Assembly (NCBI RefSeq): GCF_006715305.1
Contig: NZ_VFMY01000001.1
Coordinates: 434,001 to 498,000 of the forward strand
From: Arthrobacter sp. SLBN-100
GTDB taxonomy: Bacteria; Actinomycetota; Actinomycetes; Actinomycetales; Micrococcaceae
DNA length: 64,000 nt
Reading direction: 5' to 3'
In this document: in pieces, positions 8,486-16,665 of the stretch
Position numbering within the stretch: position 1 is the first letter of the stretch
How the letters are laid out: each line of letters begins with the position of its first letter
The notes under the pieces: generated by a model
What the model was told of the DNA's origin: nothing
Seen by the model: only the letters and a program-made list of their open reading frames with translations
Databases searched by the model: none
Made by a program: the position numbers and the translations under genes

Positions 8486-9537
8486 GCCGTAATGACCACC
8501 TTCAGTGCATTCGTTTCAGCAGCACGGGCAAAAGTATCGTAGGCGTCCATGAACTCGTCAAATTTGAAATGGTGGGTAGCGAACTTTTCCGCCGGAAGCT
8601 TTTTCTGCGCAACGAGCTTGAGCAGCATCGGTGTGGTGTTGGCGTTTACCAGACCCATGCTGATGTTGATGTTCTGAATCCAGAGATTCTCAAGGTGCAG
8701 TTCAACGGACTTGCCGTGGACACCGACGTTCGCGACGTTTCCGCCAGGACGAACAATCCCGGTGCACATCTCGAAGGTGGCAGGAATGCCGACAGCCTCG
8801 ATGGCAACGTCCACGCCCTGGCCGTCCGTCAGGGCCAGGACCTGCTCTTTCCAGTCGCCGCTGCCCGACAGGACAATGTCCGTGGCGCCGAACTCCCGCG
8901 ACTTTTCCAGACGGTTCGGGTCGAGGTCGACGGCGATGATGGCTGCTGCACCGTACAGCCCGGCGGTGGCGATTGCCGCCAGCCCGACAGGACCCGCCCC
9001 GACCACTGCTACAGTGTCGCCGGGCTTGACCCGCCCGTATTGGACCCCGATCTCGAACCCGGTCGGAAGAATGTCAGAGAGCATGACCGCCTGCTCATCA
9101 CTGACGTTGTCCGGCAGGAGGTGCAGGGAATTCTCCGCATAGGGGACCCGCACGAATTCGGCCTGCGTCCCATCGATCAGGTGACCGAAAACCCATCCGA
9201 TTCCCGAAGCTCCTTCATCACCCATGCAGTGCGAATACAGGCCTGTCTTGCAGTTGGCGCAATGGCCGCAGGACTTGATGCAGGAGATGATCACCCGATC
9301 ACCCGGCTTTAAGCCTGTTACAGATGATCCGACCTCAGTGATGGTGCCTACCCCTTCGTGGCCGAGGATGCGTCCTTCCGTAACGGCTGGCACATCTCCC
9401 TTGAGGATATGCAGATCGGTTCCGCAGATGGTGGTGGTGTCGACCCTGACGATGGCGTCCGCGGGGTTTTGAAGTGTGGGATCTGGTACGTCCGTCCAGG
9501 ATTTCCTGCCGGGGCCTCCGTAAACTACGGCCTTCAT
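8482..9537 (-). CDS. Zinc-dependent alcohol dehydrogenase (MDR family)
   Basis: A 351-residue medium-chain dehydrogenase. The catalytic-zinc cysteine is in TICGTDLHI and the zinc ligand pair in GHEGVG. The structural-zinc loop is CGHCANCKTGLYSHC, and the Rossmann motif is GAGPVG near residue 170. The acidic residue following IIAVDLDPNR suggests NAD rather than NADP. It probably reoxidises NADH by reducing an aldehyde, which fits fermentation or hypoxia, but the substrate is unknown. It is the first gene of the operon running to 5777, with the DosR-like box 74-87 bp upstream of its ATG. Confidence 0.92.
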   Translation of the reverse strand: MKAVVYGGPGRKSWTDVPDPTLQNPADAIVRVDTTTICGTDLHILKGDVPAVTEGRILGHEGVGTITEVGSSVTGLKPGDRVIISCIKSCGHCANCKTGLYSHCMGDEGASGIGWVFGHLIDGTQAEFVRVPYAENSLHLLPDNVSDEQAVMLSDILPTGFEIGVQYGRVKPGDTVAVVGAGPVGLAAIATAGLYGAAAIIAVDLDPNRLEKSREFGATDIVLSGSGDWKEQVLALTDGQGVDVAIEAVGIPATFEMCTGIVRPGGNVANVGVHGKSVELHLENLWIQNINISMGLVNANTTPMLLKLVAQKKLPAEKFATHHFKFDEFMDAYDTFARAAETNALKVVITA

Positions 9538-9610
9538 AACCGCTCCCTCCTTTGATGCTGTTCGGATACCGACGCACTTCCACCATGAGCGTGCGGCCGC
9601 TTCGCGGTAA

Positions 9611-9624
9611 GGGACGAAAGTCCC
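9611..9624. promoter_or_regulatory. Near-perfect DosR box upstream of the adh-flavodoxin-ATPase operon
   Basis: GGGACGAAAGTCCC matches the DosR core GGGACTWWAGTCCC at 13 of 14 positions, with perfect 5-bp arms GGGAC/GTCCC. It lies between a universal stress protein gene (ending at 9643) and the alcohol dehydrogenase start at 9537, so only the minus-strand operon is placed to use it. This is the strongest regulatory site in the window. Confidence 0.75.
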
Positions 9625-9642
9625 GGAAACTGATCGTTGGCC

Positions 9643-10527
9643 TTATGCCCCTGGGCCCATGCCTTGGATTTTGGCTATCGGGCGTTCCCGGGAAATCAAT
9701 ACGGGGCCAGTTGCGTGATGCAGGACCGCGTGCGCCGTTGAACCGATTGTTCCGCGGGCCAGTCTTTGGCTTTTGGTTCCGACGACGGTTATTCCCGCGC
9801 CCCGCGAGCTGTTGAGCAGGGCGCGGGGAACGGAAGTTTCTTCAATGAGTTCTTCATGGATGCTGCCGCCCGGAGACAAAGTCCGGGCGCTTGCCGCCGC
9901 TGCCCCGAGCAGAGCCCGGGCTTCGCGCCGGGCGCGGGGAGCGGCGGCATCCCGTCCCCCGCTAAAGGGTAGGCGCAGGACGTGAACGATAACCACATCC
10001 GTTCTCATGGCTTCGGCGAGGACGCAAGCATCGTGCAGGGCCACCGGGGAACCGGTGGAGTCGATGCCCACGACTATGGGCCCTTCAGGGGCAGGGTCGA
10101 GCCTAACGACGGCAACGGGGCAGTTCGCCGTCGCGGCCAGTTCCAGGCTCACAGAACCTACGAGAAGTCCCAGGAAGCCACCGGTGCCCCGGCTCCCCAG
10201 AACCAGCATCGCCGCCTCATTGGACAGCCGACGCAACTGGGCTGTCGGCAATCCGTCGAGCAGCACTGTTCGGATCCGCAGGGTGGGTTCGACAGTCAAT
10301 GCCTCAGCAGCGCCCTGATCCAGGACTGCCTGGGCGTGGTGGCGGAGGCCGCTATCGGAGATTCCTTGGACCGGCCCCAGATCCTGGGTGAACAAAGGCC
10401 ACAAGGAGCAGTGAACCACCAACAGTTCTGCATCCAGAAGGGGGGCGTGTTGTGCTGCCCAGCGGACGGCCAGGGATGATCCAGCGGAGCCATCATAGCC
10501 CGCCACCAGACGCTTAGCTTCCTGCAC
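9643..10527 (-). CDS. Universal stress protein, two UspA domains
   Basis: A 294-residue tandem UspA protein. The first domain starts LVAGYDGS and has the ATP-binding pattern GSRGTGGFLGLLVGSVS. The second starts IVVGIDSTGSP, and its nucleotide motif is degenerate (GTKSQRLARGTIGSTA). Tandem Usp proteins of this kind belong to the dormancy response of mycobacteria. The GTG start overlaps the preceding Usp gene by 14 nt, so it is the last of a three-gene usp run transcribed leftwards. Confidence 0.9.
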   Translation of the reverse strand: MQEAKRLVAGYDGSAGSSLAVRWAAQHAPLLDAELLVVHCSLWPLFTQDLGPVQGISDSGLRHHAQAVLDQGAAEALTVEPTLRIRTVLLDGLPTAQLRRLSNEAAMLVLGSRGTGGFLGLLVGSVSLELAATANCPVAVVRLDPAPEGPIVVGIDSTGSPVALHDACVLAEAMRTDVVIVHVLRLPFSGGRDAAAPRARREARALLGAAAASARTLSPGGSIHEELIEETSVPRALLNSSRGAGITVVGTKSQRLARGTIGSTAHAVLHHATGPVLISRERPIAKIQGMGPGA

Positions 10528-11029
10528 GGGCTGGACTAGGATGGTTGCCCCCGACGGTCAATGCCGTAGCAACTGCATCCGGAAACGCCGGCGGGAGATC
10601 TGAACCGTGAGCGATAAGGACAGGGCACTTCGCGTGCTCCGCGACAGCGGCGCTGACCGAACCAAGCAGCAGGCCCTCAAACCCCCCATGACCACGGCTG
10701 CCGACAACTACAAGCCGGGCGCGCCTGCTTTCCTCAACCAGCACTTTCGCAGGCGGACCCTGCGAGATCACCATCTGGATGTCAACCGGAGTGGAGTCAC
10801 CGAAAGCCTTGGAGACGGCCGCTGCACAGATTTCGCGCGCATCCTTTTCGGGGTCCCAGACCAGCGGGGTAAACGTGCCGACGGCGATCTGGAACTGCCA
10901 GCAGGTTACAGCCCGGATGGACGCTTGAAACAACGGTGCCAACGCCCCTGCCCAGCGGAGGGCAAGGATTGATTGCTCACTCCCGTCGACGCCGACAACA
11001 ATCGCCGAAACGCCGCTGGACTCACTCAC
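10514..11029 (-). CDS. Universal stress protein, single UspA domain
   Basis: A 171-residue single-domain UspA protein beginning with IVVGVDGSEQS and carrying the ATP-binding motif GSRGHGGFEGLLLGSVS, which predicts an ATP-binding member. GTG 11029 is preferred over the upstream in-frame start at 11056, because GAGGA precedes it at a normal distance and it removes an unlikely nine-residue extension. The CDS overlaps the upstream Usp stop by 8 nt and the downstream Usp start by 14 nt. Confidence 0.88.
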   Translation of the reverse strand: MSESSGVSAIVVGVDGSEQSILALRWAGALAPLFQASIRAVTCWQFQIAVGTFTPLVWDPEKDAREICAAAVSKAFGDSTPVDIQMVISQGPPAKVLVEESRRARLVVVGSRGHGGFEGLLLGSVSAAVAEHAKCPVLIAHGSDLPPAFPDAVATALTVGGNHPSPARAGS

Positions 11030-11480
11030 CGTGTTCCTCGGGATCCTGGCCAACAACCAGCACCGGGCAATGGGCGTGCGCCACGCAGGCGGAACTTACC
11101 GAGCCCATGAGCTGTCCAAGCAGGCCGCCGCGGCCCCGCCGGCCCACAACCAGAAGCTGCGCACTCTTACTTTCCTCGACCAGGACCTTCGCAGGCGAAC
11201 CCGTCCTGACGGTTGTCGACAGGTGCTGCGGCCGTGCGTCCCCGAAGGCCCGCTCGATTGCCTGCTCCATCAGACGCTTGGCGATTGCCTCGAGCTCTGC
11301 AGCGCTGTCGATATAGCCTGCCGGCAGGTGCGCCGGCAGATAGAAGTCAGAGAACCCCAGGCAGGTGATGACCTCTATCCGTGTGCCCAGCGCCGAAGCC
11401 AGACGACCTGCCAAGCGCAGCGGAGCCGGGGAGTATTCGGAGCCGTCGATCCCAACAATGATCCGTTCGAAGTCAGTCAT
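11022..11480 (-). CDS. Universal stress protein, single UspA domain
   Basis: A 152-residue UspA protein starting MTDFERIIVGIDGS, with GRRGRGGLLGQLMGSVS and the cysteine-rich end CVAHAHCPVLVV typical of actinobacterial members. ATG 11480 has AAGG 7 nt upstream. It is the first gene of a three-gene usp operon. A DosR-like box lies 36-49 bp upstream. Confidence 0.9.
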   Translation of the reverse strand: MTDFERIIVGIDGSEYSPAPLRLAGRLASALGTRIEVITCLGFSDFYLPAHLPAGYIDSAAELEAIAKRLMEQAIERAFGDARPQHLSTTVRTGSPAKVLVEESKSAQLLVVGRRGRGGLLGQLMGSVSSACVAHAHCPVLVVGQDPEEHGE

Positions 11481-11515
11481 AAAAGTACCTTGCCCCCCAG
11501 CGGTTCTGCGGCCTA

Positions 11516-11529
11516 GGGCCGAAGGTCAC
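11516..11529. promoter_or_regulatory. DosR-like box upstream of the usp operon
   Basis: GGGCCGAAGGTCAC, 36-49 bp before the ATG at 11480. It matches the DosR core at 10 of 14 positions. Its arms GGGCC and GTCAC are shared exactly with the sites at 15581 and, on the other strand, 16592. Confidence 0.5.
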
Positions 11530-11552
11530 TCAAAGGAGCGATCCATCCCCGG

Positions 11553-12566
11553 TTAGGTCGCGACGCCGGGGCGTACCAGTACTGCAGCGCCGGCAAAACG
11601 ATCACGTGAGAGGTCCAGCAACGCCTGGTCTGCCCTGTCCCAGGGGTATGGGACTGTGGTGGGCCGCAAGGGGATTTTTGCGGCCAGCGCCAGGAACTCC
11701 TCCCCATCAGCCCGCGTGTTGGCTGTCACGCTGCGCAGCTGCCGTTCCTGGAAGAGATCCTCCTGGTAATTCAAAGCCGGGATGTCGCTCAAGTGGATCC
11801 CTGCTACGGCCAGGGTTCCTCCCCGGTCAAGGGCCCGCAGGGCAACGGGTACCAGTTCACCCGCGGGCGCAAACAGGATGGCCGCATCCAAGGGCACGGG
11901 CGGGCTGTCCTCAACGCCTCCGGCAAATGTCGCTCCGAGCTCCAGGGCCAGCGACTGCGCTGCGCGTGAACGGGTCATGACGTGCACCTTCGCGCCCTGG
12001 AACTTGGCCATCTGCGCTGTCAGGTGGGCGGAGCCGCCGAACCCGTAGATACCCAGGTTTCCGCCCGGCGGCAGTTCTGAGCGCCGAAGAGCACGATATC
12101 CGATGATGCCCGCGCACAGCAGCGGTGCTGCCTCTTCATCCGTGAAGACAGCAGGAATCCGGTAGGCATAATCCTCGTTGACCGTCATCATCTCCGCGTA
12201 ACCGCCGTCGACATGCCAGCCGTTAAAGAGCGGCCGGAGGCAAAGATTCTCATCCCCGCGAAGGCAAAAACGGCAGGAACGGCATGTCCGGGCGAGCCAG
12301 GCTGCTCCCACACGTTCACCCAAGCTGAACCGGGTGCTCCCGGGCCCCAACGCAATGACCTCCCCGACGACCTCGTGTCCCGGTATCCTGGCGGGGCCGC
12401 GCGGCTGGAGGTCTCCCTCGGCAAGATGAAGATCGGTGCGGCAGACACCGCAGACGCGCACCGCCAGAAGGATCTCGTGGGAGCCAGGAGATGGATCCGG
12501 ACGATTACCTGAGCGCAGCGGCCCGTCAGTGATGGGCCCCGGCTTCTCCACCCACCATGCCTGCAT
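11553..12566 (-). CDS. Zinc-binding alcohol dehydrogenase, AdhA/CAD2-like
   Basis: A 337-residue medium-chain dehydrogenase of the group often annotated zinc-binding alcohol dehydrogenase family. The catalytic zinc site is CGVCRTDLH with GHEVVG. The structural-zinc cysteines are in CRSCRFCLRGDENLC, and the nucleotide loop is GIYGFGGSAH instead of the usual GxGxxG, which is normal for this subgroup. The Pro-rich opening WWVEKPGPI is also typical. The substrate is unknown. It follows the truncated flavoprotein gene by 23 nt and so probably shares its transcript. Confidence 0.88.
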   Translation of the reverse strand: MQAWWVEKPGPITDGPLRSGNRPDPSPGSHEILLAVRVCGVCRTDLHLAEGDLQPRGPARIPGHEVVGEVIALGPGSTRFSLGERVGAAWLARTCRSCRFCLRGDENLCLRPLFNGWHVDGGYAEMMTVNEDYAYRIPAVFTDEEAAPLLCAGIIGYRALRRSELPPGGNLGIYGFGGSAHLTAQMAKFQGAKVHVMTRSRAAQSLALELGATFAGGVEDSPPVPLDAAILFAPAGELVPVALRALDRGGTLAVAGIHLSDIPALNYQEDLFQERQLRSVTANTRADGEEFLALAAKIPLRPTTVPYPWDRADQALLDLSRDRFAGAAVLVRPGVAT

Positions 12567-12589
12567 GATCCCGCCTCAGTTCCTGCACG

Positions 12590-12907
12590 TCACTCCAGCC
12601 CGGACCGGATTGCATCATCCAGGGGCCCGTCCCAGGCCAACGGGGCGGCGATCTTGAATCGACGCCCGCTGACGCTGTCCGGCACGATACGGATGAAGTG
12701 GTCCTTCCGGCCGGGCTCCCATGGGAAAAGCCATTGCCCCATTGAGTCCATAAGCTCCGGAGTGCGGTCCAGCGCCGTAGCCTGGCCCTTCACCATGACG
12801 CTCCAGGCGCCCCCGTTGGTGTCTGTGCCGTCGGTCTCCAGGGCGACCCGCTGGCCCAACGCAGTGGCGAGCTTGGTGCCCGGGCCGGTTCGGAAAACCA
12901 GGGTCAT
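12590..12907 (-). CDS. N-terminally truncated PNPOx-like flavoprotein
   Basis: A 105-residue paralogue of the proteins at 5283 and 20242, starting where those have TVVFRTGRGTKL (here TLVFRTGPGTKL) and continuing through WSVMVKG and SGRRF to the end. The first 45-50 residues, with the ECW, GRIAV and EIFPVNY segments, are missing. Upstream in the same frame a stop occurs after seven codons, and nothing resembling the lost part is visible. It may be a decaying copy or a shortened protein still translated ahead of the dehydrogenase gene. Confidence 0.65.
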   Translation of the reverse strand: MTLVFRTGPGTKLATALGQRVALETDGTDTNGGAWSVMVKGQATALDRTPELMDSMGQWLFPWEPGRKDHFIRIVPDSVSGRRFKIAAPLAWDGPLDDAIRSGLE

Positions 12908-12999
12908 GCTCTCGATGCTATGAAGTCAGCCAAGCCACCAACAGGGCACAAAGACCGTAGTGGAAAGCAGCCACCCCTAGTCCGGCCCTCCTGGCAAAG

Positions 13000-13018
13000 G
13001 TAGTCTGTTGCGGACTAC
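13000..13018. promoter_or_regulatory. Inverted repeat upstream of the sensor kinase
   Basis: Perfect 6-bp arms GTAGTC and GACTAC separated by 7 nt, about 50 bp before the devS-like start. The arms differ from the DosR-like boxes, so this may be a separate operator or chance. Confidence 0.3.
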
Positions 13019-13068
13019 ATCAACCGGCATGACGGTCCGGCTGGAACTTCGCTCGAGAGGCTGCCCAA

Positions 13069-14787
13069 ATGAGCGAGCCAATGCATGCCTCCGGAACTGG
13101 TGACCGGCCGATCTTTGCCGGGGCCAGGATGAATGAGCTTCTCACTGGCTTTGTTGACCAGGCCGGTGAACTGGTGAATGCGCAGCAACGGATGCGCGGC
13201 CTCCTGGAAGCGGTCGTCGCCCTCGCGGAGGACCTAAGCCTGGAGGCCGTACTTCAAAGGGTGGTCAACTCCGCGTGCACTCTCCTCGGGGCAGGGTTTG
13301 GAGCGCTGGGAGTCATCAGTGAAGAGCATGATGCTTTGAGCCACTTCATCACCGTTGGCATCGATGACGCAACGGCGCGGAAGATTGGTCCCCTGCCCAC
13401 CGGGCATGGCGTTTTGGGTTTGTTGATCCGTGATCCGAAGCCGCTGAGGCTGCATGACCTCAGCCGGCACCCGGAAGCGTATGGATTTCCGAAAAACCAT
13501 CCGCCCATGACGTCGTTCCTGGGCGTGCCGATCCGGGTGCGTGACTCTGTGTTCGGCAATCTCTATCTGACGCAGAAGGAAGGCGGTGGAGACTTTACCG
13601 ACGAGGATGAAGACTTGGCGCAGGCACTGGCCGCGGCGGCCGGCGTCGCTATCGAAAACGCCAGGCTTTACGACGACTCCCGCCGAAGAACGAGGTGGCT
13701 GGAAGCTTCGATGGAAGTAACCAGAAGGATGATGGACGGGGACACGCAGGAGGGCGAGGAAGGGGCCCCGGACATGATTGCCGGACGGGCGCTCCGGGAA
13801 TCCGCTTCGGAGCTGGCCCTGCTCCTTGTCCAGGAGCATGCGTCCGAGCTATTTCACGTCGCGGGGGCCGCCGGGGAAAGGTCCTCCGATTGGGCGGGAC
13901 GCTTTCTGGCCCTGACTTGCCCGGAGATCCGGGCGGTTATTGACACAGGCAAAGCGGCGGTGATTGAAGACGCTGCGACGATCTTGGGGCAGGATGCGGC
14001 TGCAATGCCAGGGCGCCTCCTGGCCATGGATCTGAGCACCCACGGCACCCATCACGGGCTCCTTGTCCTGGTCCGGAAGCGAACGGAAGGCGCATACCGG
14101 CCGGCAGATGTTGAGATGGGAACAGTTTTCTGTTCCCATGTCGCCATGGGGCTGGAACTTGCCCGGGCACGCCGGATGCGCGAACAGCTTGCCGTGTTTA
14201 CGGACCGGGACCGGATCGCCCGGGATCTCCATGACCTCGTGATCCAGCGGCTGTTCGCTACAGGGCTCAGTATCCAGAGTCTTCAACGTTTCAGCTCCAG
14301 GGAGTCGCAGGCCGGGACGATTGCGAAAGTCACGGCTGAACTCGACGAAACTATCCGTGAACTGCGCAACACGATCTATTCGTTAAGCAGATCCTCGGGC
14401 GAGGTGGAACTGCTCAGCAGCCGGATTCTGCAAACGGTAAGGTCTGCCACGCAATCCCTGCCGTTCGTACCCCACCTGACGCTGACCGGGCCGATCGACG
14501 CCATCCGGGACGAGTCGACGGTGTCAAATGTGCTGGCAGTTCTCACGGAAGGTTTGAGCAACGCGGTCCGGCATTCGGGGGCAGCGTCGATCAGCGTGTC
14601 GATTGCCGTTAGCGAAGGAAGGCTTGCCGTTCGCATCAAAGACGACGGCCGGGGCTTCTCCGCTCCGGGGACAGGCAACGGCCTGTCGAACATGTTGCAC
14701 AGGGCAAATGCCCTCGGCGGCAACTTCGAGATGCACAGCCCGCCGGGGGCGGGAACCGAAGTGGAGTGGACCGCCCCGGTCTTCTGA
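13069..14787 (+). CDS. devS: DevS/DosT-type two-GAF sensor histidine kinase
   Basis: A 572-residue soluble kinase, close to the 578 residues of mycobacterial DevS. The first GAF domain (about 50-200) keeps GVLGLLIRDPKPLRL and GFPKNHPPM. His144 in the latter aligns, by family knowledge, with the haem-ligating His of DevS/DosT. A second GAF follows (about 215-365). The HisKA_3 dimerisation helix DRIARDLHDLVIQRLF carries phospho-acceptor His388, and the HATPase_c domain has EGLSNAVRHS and DDGRGF. The likely role is sensing O2, NO, CO or redox state and phosphorylating DevR. It is convergent with devR, 21 bp apart. No membrane segment is seen. Confidence 0.92.
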   Translation: MSEPMHASGTGDRPIFAGARMNELLTGFVDQAGELVNAQQRMRGLLEAVVALAEDLSLEAVLQRVVNSACTLLGAGFGALGVISEEHDALSHFITVGIDDATARKIGPLPTGHGVLGLLIRDPKPLRLHDLSRHPEAYGFPKNHPPMTSFLGVPIRVRDSVFGNLYLTQKEGGGDFTDEDEDLAQALAAAAGVAIENARLYDDSRRRTRWLEASMEVTRRMMDGDTQEGEEGAPDMIAGRALRESASELALLLVQEHASELFHVAGAAGERSSDWAGRFLALTCPEIRAVIDTGKAAVIEDAATILGQDAAAMPGRLLAMDLSTHGTHHGLLVLVRKRTEGAYRPADVEMGTVFCSHVAMGLELARARRMREQLAVFTDRDRIARDLHDLVIQRLFATGLSIQSLQRFSSRESQAGTIAKVTAELDETIRELRNTIYSLSRSSGEVELLSSRILQTVRSATQSLPFVPHLTLTGPIDAIRDESTVSNVLAVLTEGLSNAVRHSGAASISVSIAVSEGRLAVRIKDDGRGFSAPGTGNGLSNMLHRANALGGNFEMHSPPGAGTEVEWTAPVF

Positions 14788-14808
14788 ACCACCAATGTTC
14801 TGGCGGTT

Positions 14809-15495
14809 CTACTGCGCCTGTCCTGCGTTGTATGCGACATGAACGGCCGCCTGGGTCCGCCTCTCAAATCCCAGCTTTGCCAGCAGGGATGACACGTAGT
14901 TCTTCACCGTCTTTTCCGCGAGCTGCATGCGTTCCCCGATCTGGCGGTTCGTCAGCCCTTCCCCTACGAGTTCCAACACGCGCCGTTCCTGCGGCGTCAG
15001 CGACTCCAGCCTGGGATCCACTCTTTCGGGCTTCGCCAGTCCTTGGATAATCCGAGCCTTGAGGTCGGCGCTGAACAAGGACTCCCCGCGCGCTGCCCGG
15101 CGCAGCGCCCCAATCAGATCCGTGCCGCCGATCTCTTTCAGAACGTAGCCGGAGGCCCCGGCAATGACCGCGCCCCTGAGTGCCTGTTCGTCGTCATAGC
15201 TCGTCAGGATCACGCAGTTCAGGGTCCCATCGATGGAACGGACATCACGGCAGACTTCGATCCCGGTCCCGTCGGGCAACCGGGCATCCAGCACGGCAAC
15301 GTCGGGACGAAGGGCAGGAATGCGACGCACCGCTTCGGCAGCTGAGCCGGACATTCCGACGACGACGAATCCTTCGCTCTCCAACAGGTCCTGAAGCCCG
15401 CGCCGGACCAGCTCATGGTCATCGAGGATGAACACCCGGATGCCGGTGCCCGGCGCTGCAGCACTGCCCGCTGATGCTTCCGACTTCATTTTCAT
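14809..15495 (-). CDS. devR: DevR/DosR-type NarL-family response regulator
   Basis: A 228-residue regulator with a receiver domain (acidic pair DDHE near residue 25, phospho-acceptor Asp70 in VLDARLPDGTGIE, LTSY, Lys of GYVLKEI) and a C-terminal LuxR-type helix-turn-helix. The recognition region LAEKTVKNYVSSLLAKLG followed by ERRTQAAV is nearly the same as in mycobacterial DevR, so similar DNA boxes are expected, and similar boxes are found here. About 19 extra residues precede the receiver domain compared with mycobacterial DevR. Upstream lies the shared intergenic region with two DosR-like boxes. The partner kinase is convergent, not in an operon as in mycobacteria. Confidence 0.93.
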   Translation of the reverse strand: MKMKSEASAGSAAAPGTGIRVFILDDHELVRRGLQDLLESEGFVVVGMSGSAAEAVRRIPALRPDVAVLDARLPDGTGIEVCRDVRSIDGTLNCVILTSYDDEQALRGAVIAGASGYVLKEIGGTDLIGALRRAARGESLFSADLKARIIQGLAKPERVDPRLESLTPQERRVLELVGEGLTNRQIGERMQLAEKTVKNYVSSLLAKLGFERRTQAAVHVAYNAGQAQ

Positions 15496-15580
15496 TCCTT
15501 ATGGTTCGGGGCCTGTCCGAGGGGACGGCCGTGCAAATCCTCGTACCACTCATCCTTGAGGAACCGTATCGGGTGCACAA

Positions 15581-15594
15581 GGGCCCTTAGTCAC
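15581..15594. promoter_or_regulatory. DosR-like box between devR and a usp gene
   Basis: GGGCCCTTAGTCAC matches the DosR core at 11 of 14 positions. It lies 86 bp upstream of the devR start (minus strand) and 120 bp upstream of the proposed usp start at 15714 (plus strand), so it could serve either or both and allow devR autoregulation. Confidence 0.5.
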
Positions 15595-15634
15595 CGCTCA
15601 TGGGAAGAGCCGACCTGAAGGCCGATGACGATCG

Positions 15635-15648
15635 GGGACTAATGGCAC
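15635..15648. promoter_or_regulatory. Second DosR-like box upstream of a usp gene
   Basis: GGGACTAATGGCAC matches the DosR core at 11 of 14 positions. It lies 66-79 bp before GTG 15714, and 54 bp from the box at 15581, which is about five helical turns. Confidence 0.5.
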
Positions 15649-15713
15649 TGGGCGCTGGCTCTCCACCGGGCACACTGAAGATATTCCGTGGTTCACTGGA
15701 GGGGAGCAAGGTT

Positions 15714-16565
15714 GTGTCTGGTCGGGAGGTGCTGGCAGGCGCGGACGGTTCAACCAGTGGCCAAAGGGCCCAGGAGTGGGCAGCGCAACGGGCGGTCGAC
15801 CTGGCACTCCGGCTGCATCTGGTAAGGGCAGTCCCGGAGCCCGGGTACTTCAGGGTTCCGTCCGAATATCGTCAAGCGGCCACGCAGGCCGAAGGTCTAC
15901 TGGACGCTGAAAGCCGCAGGATTGCCGCCCTTCACCCCGGGCTGGAGATCGTCACCAGCTGCCGGGCCGGTGAGACGGTGGCAGTGTTGCTCGTGCTGTC
16001 CCAAGCGGCAGAAGCCGTGGTTCTGGGCTCGGACCGCCGGCCGGACCGCAGGGGAGAAGGATTCGGATCCATAAGCTTTCAGGCAGCAGTCCTGTGCCGG
16101 AGTCCGGTGGTTGTCGTGCCGGATGTTGATCCGGCCGTACCAACGGCGGACAGCGTGGGCGTTCTGGTCGGCGTTGACGGCTCACAAGAATCCGAACTCG
16201 CGCTGAAGGCGGCCGGGGAGGAGGCCCTCCGAACGGGAGCCGTCTTGACGGTCCTGCACGCTGTGGCCGGGGGAGATCTTTCGGGAAGGGCATTTCCGGG
16301 TGATGCTGGACGCACCCATCAGGCCGACCCGGAAGAACTCCTGTCCGCTGCTGTCCGTAGGGTCACGACCTCCTGCCCCGGGCTGGAGGTGCACCAGGCG
16401 CTCAAAACGGGCGTCCTCCCTGCCGACGCACTGATACGGGCAGCCATGCATGCCAAGTTGCTGGTGATCGGCTGCAGGGGCCGGGGCGGTCTCCGGAAAC
16501 CAGTGGGCTCCATCGCCGAAAAGGTGCTGCTGGAGTTGCCCTGCCCCACCATGATCGCCCGTTGA
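15714..16565 (+). CDS. Universal stress protein, two UspA domains
   Basis: A 283-residue tandem UspA protein. Domain one starts VLAGADGSTSG and domain two VGVLVGVDGSQES, and the second ATP-binding motif GCRGRGGLRKPVGSIAEK is present. GTG 15714 is chosen: GGAGGGGAG lies just upstream and the protein then begins like other Usp proteins. The in-frame ATG at 15600 would add 38 residues without family support and would place a DosR-like box inside the coding sequence. It is divergent from devR. Confidence 0.85.
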   Translation: MSGREVLAGADGSTSGQRAQEWAAQRAVDLALRLHLVRAVPEPGYFRVPSEYRQAATQAEGLLDAESRRIAALHPGLEIVTSCRAGETVAVLLVLSQAAEAVVLGSDRRPDRRGEGFGSISFQAAVLCRSPVVVVPDVDPAVPTADSVGVLVGVDGSQESELALKAAGEEALRTGAVLTVLHAVAGGDLSGRAFPGDAGRTHQADPEELLSAAVRRVTTSCPGLEVHQALKTGVLPADALIRAAMHAKLLVIGCRGRGGLRKPVGSIAEKVLLELPCPTMIAR

Positions 16566-16591
16566 GCTCCTCGGCAGCCGTGGACCCTGGA

Positions 16592-16605
16592 GTGACTTTT
16601 GGCCC
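16592..16605. promoter_or_regulatory. DosR-like box upstream of the DUF4389 gene
   Basis: GTGACTTTTGGCCC (minus-strand reading GGGCCAAAAGTCAC) matches the DosR core at 11 of 14 positions. It ends 60 bp before ATG 16666. Confidence 0.5.
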
Positions 16606-16665
16606 TACTCCATCCCTCTTCGAGAACCCACCCTTAAGAAGCACTGGCACCTAAGGAGGACATCC

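Noticed and set aside
12945..12960. GGGCACAAAGACCG between the truncated flavoprotein and devS
   Set aside because: Only 9 of 14 matches to the DosR core and poor symmetry.
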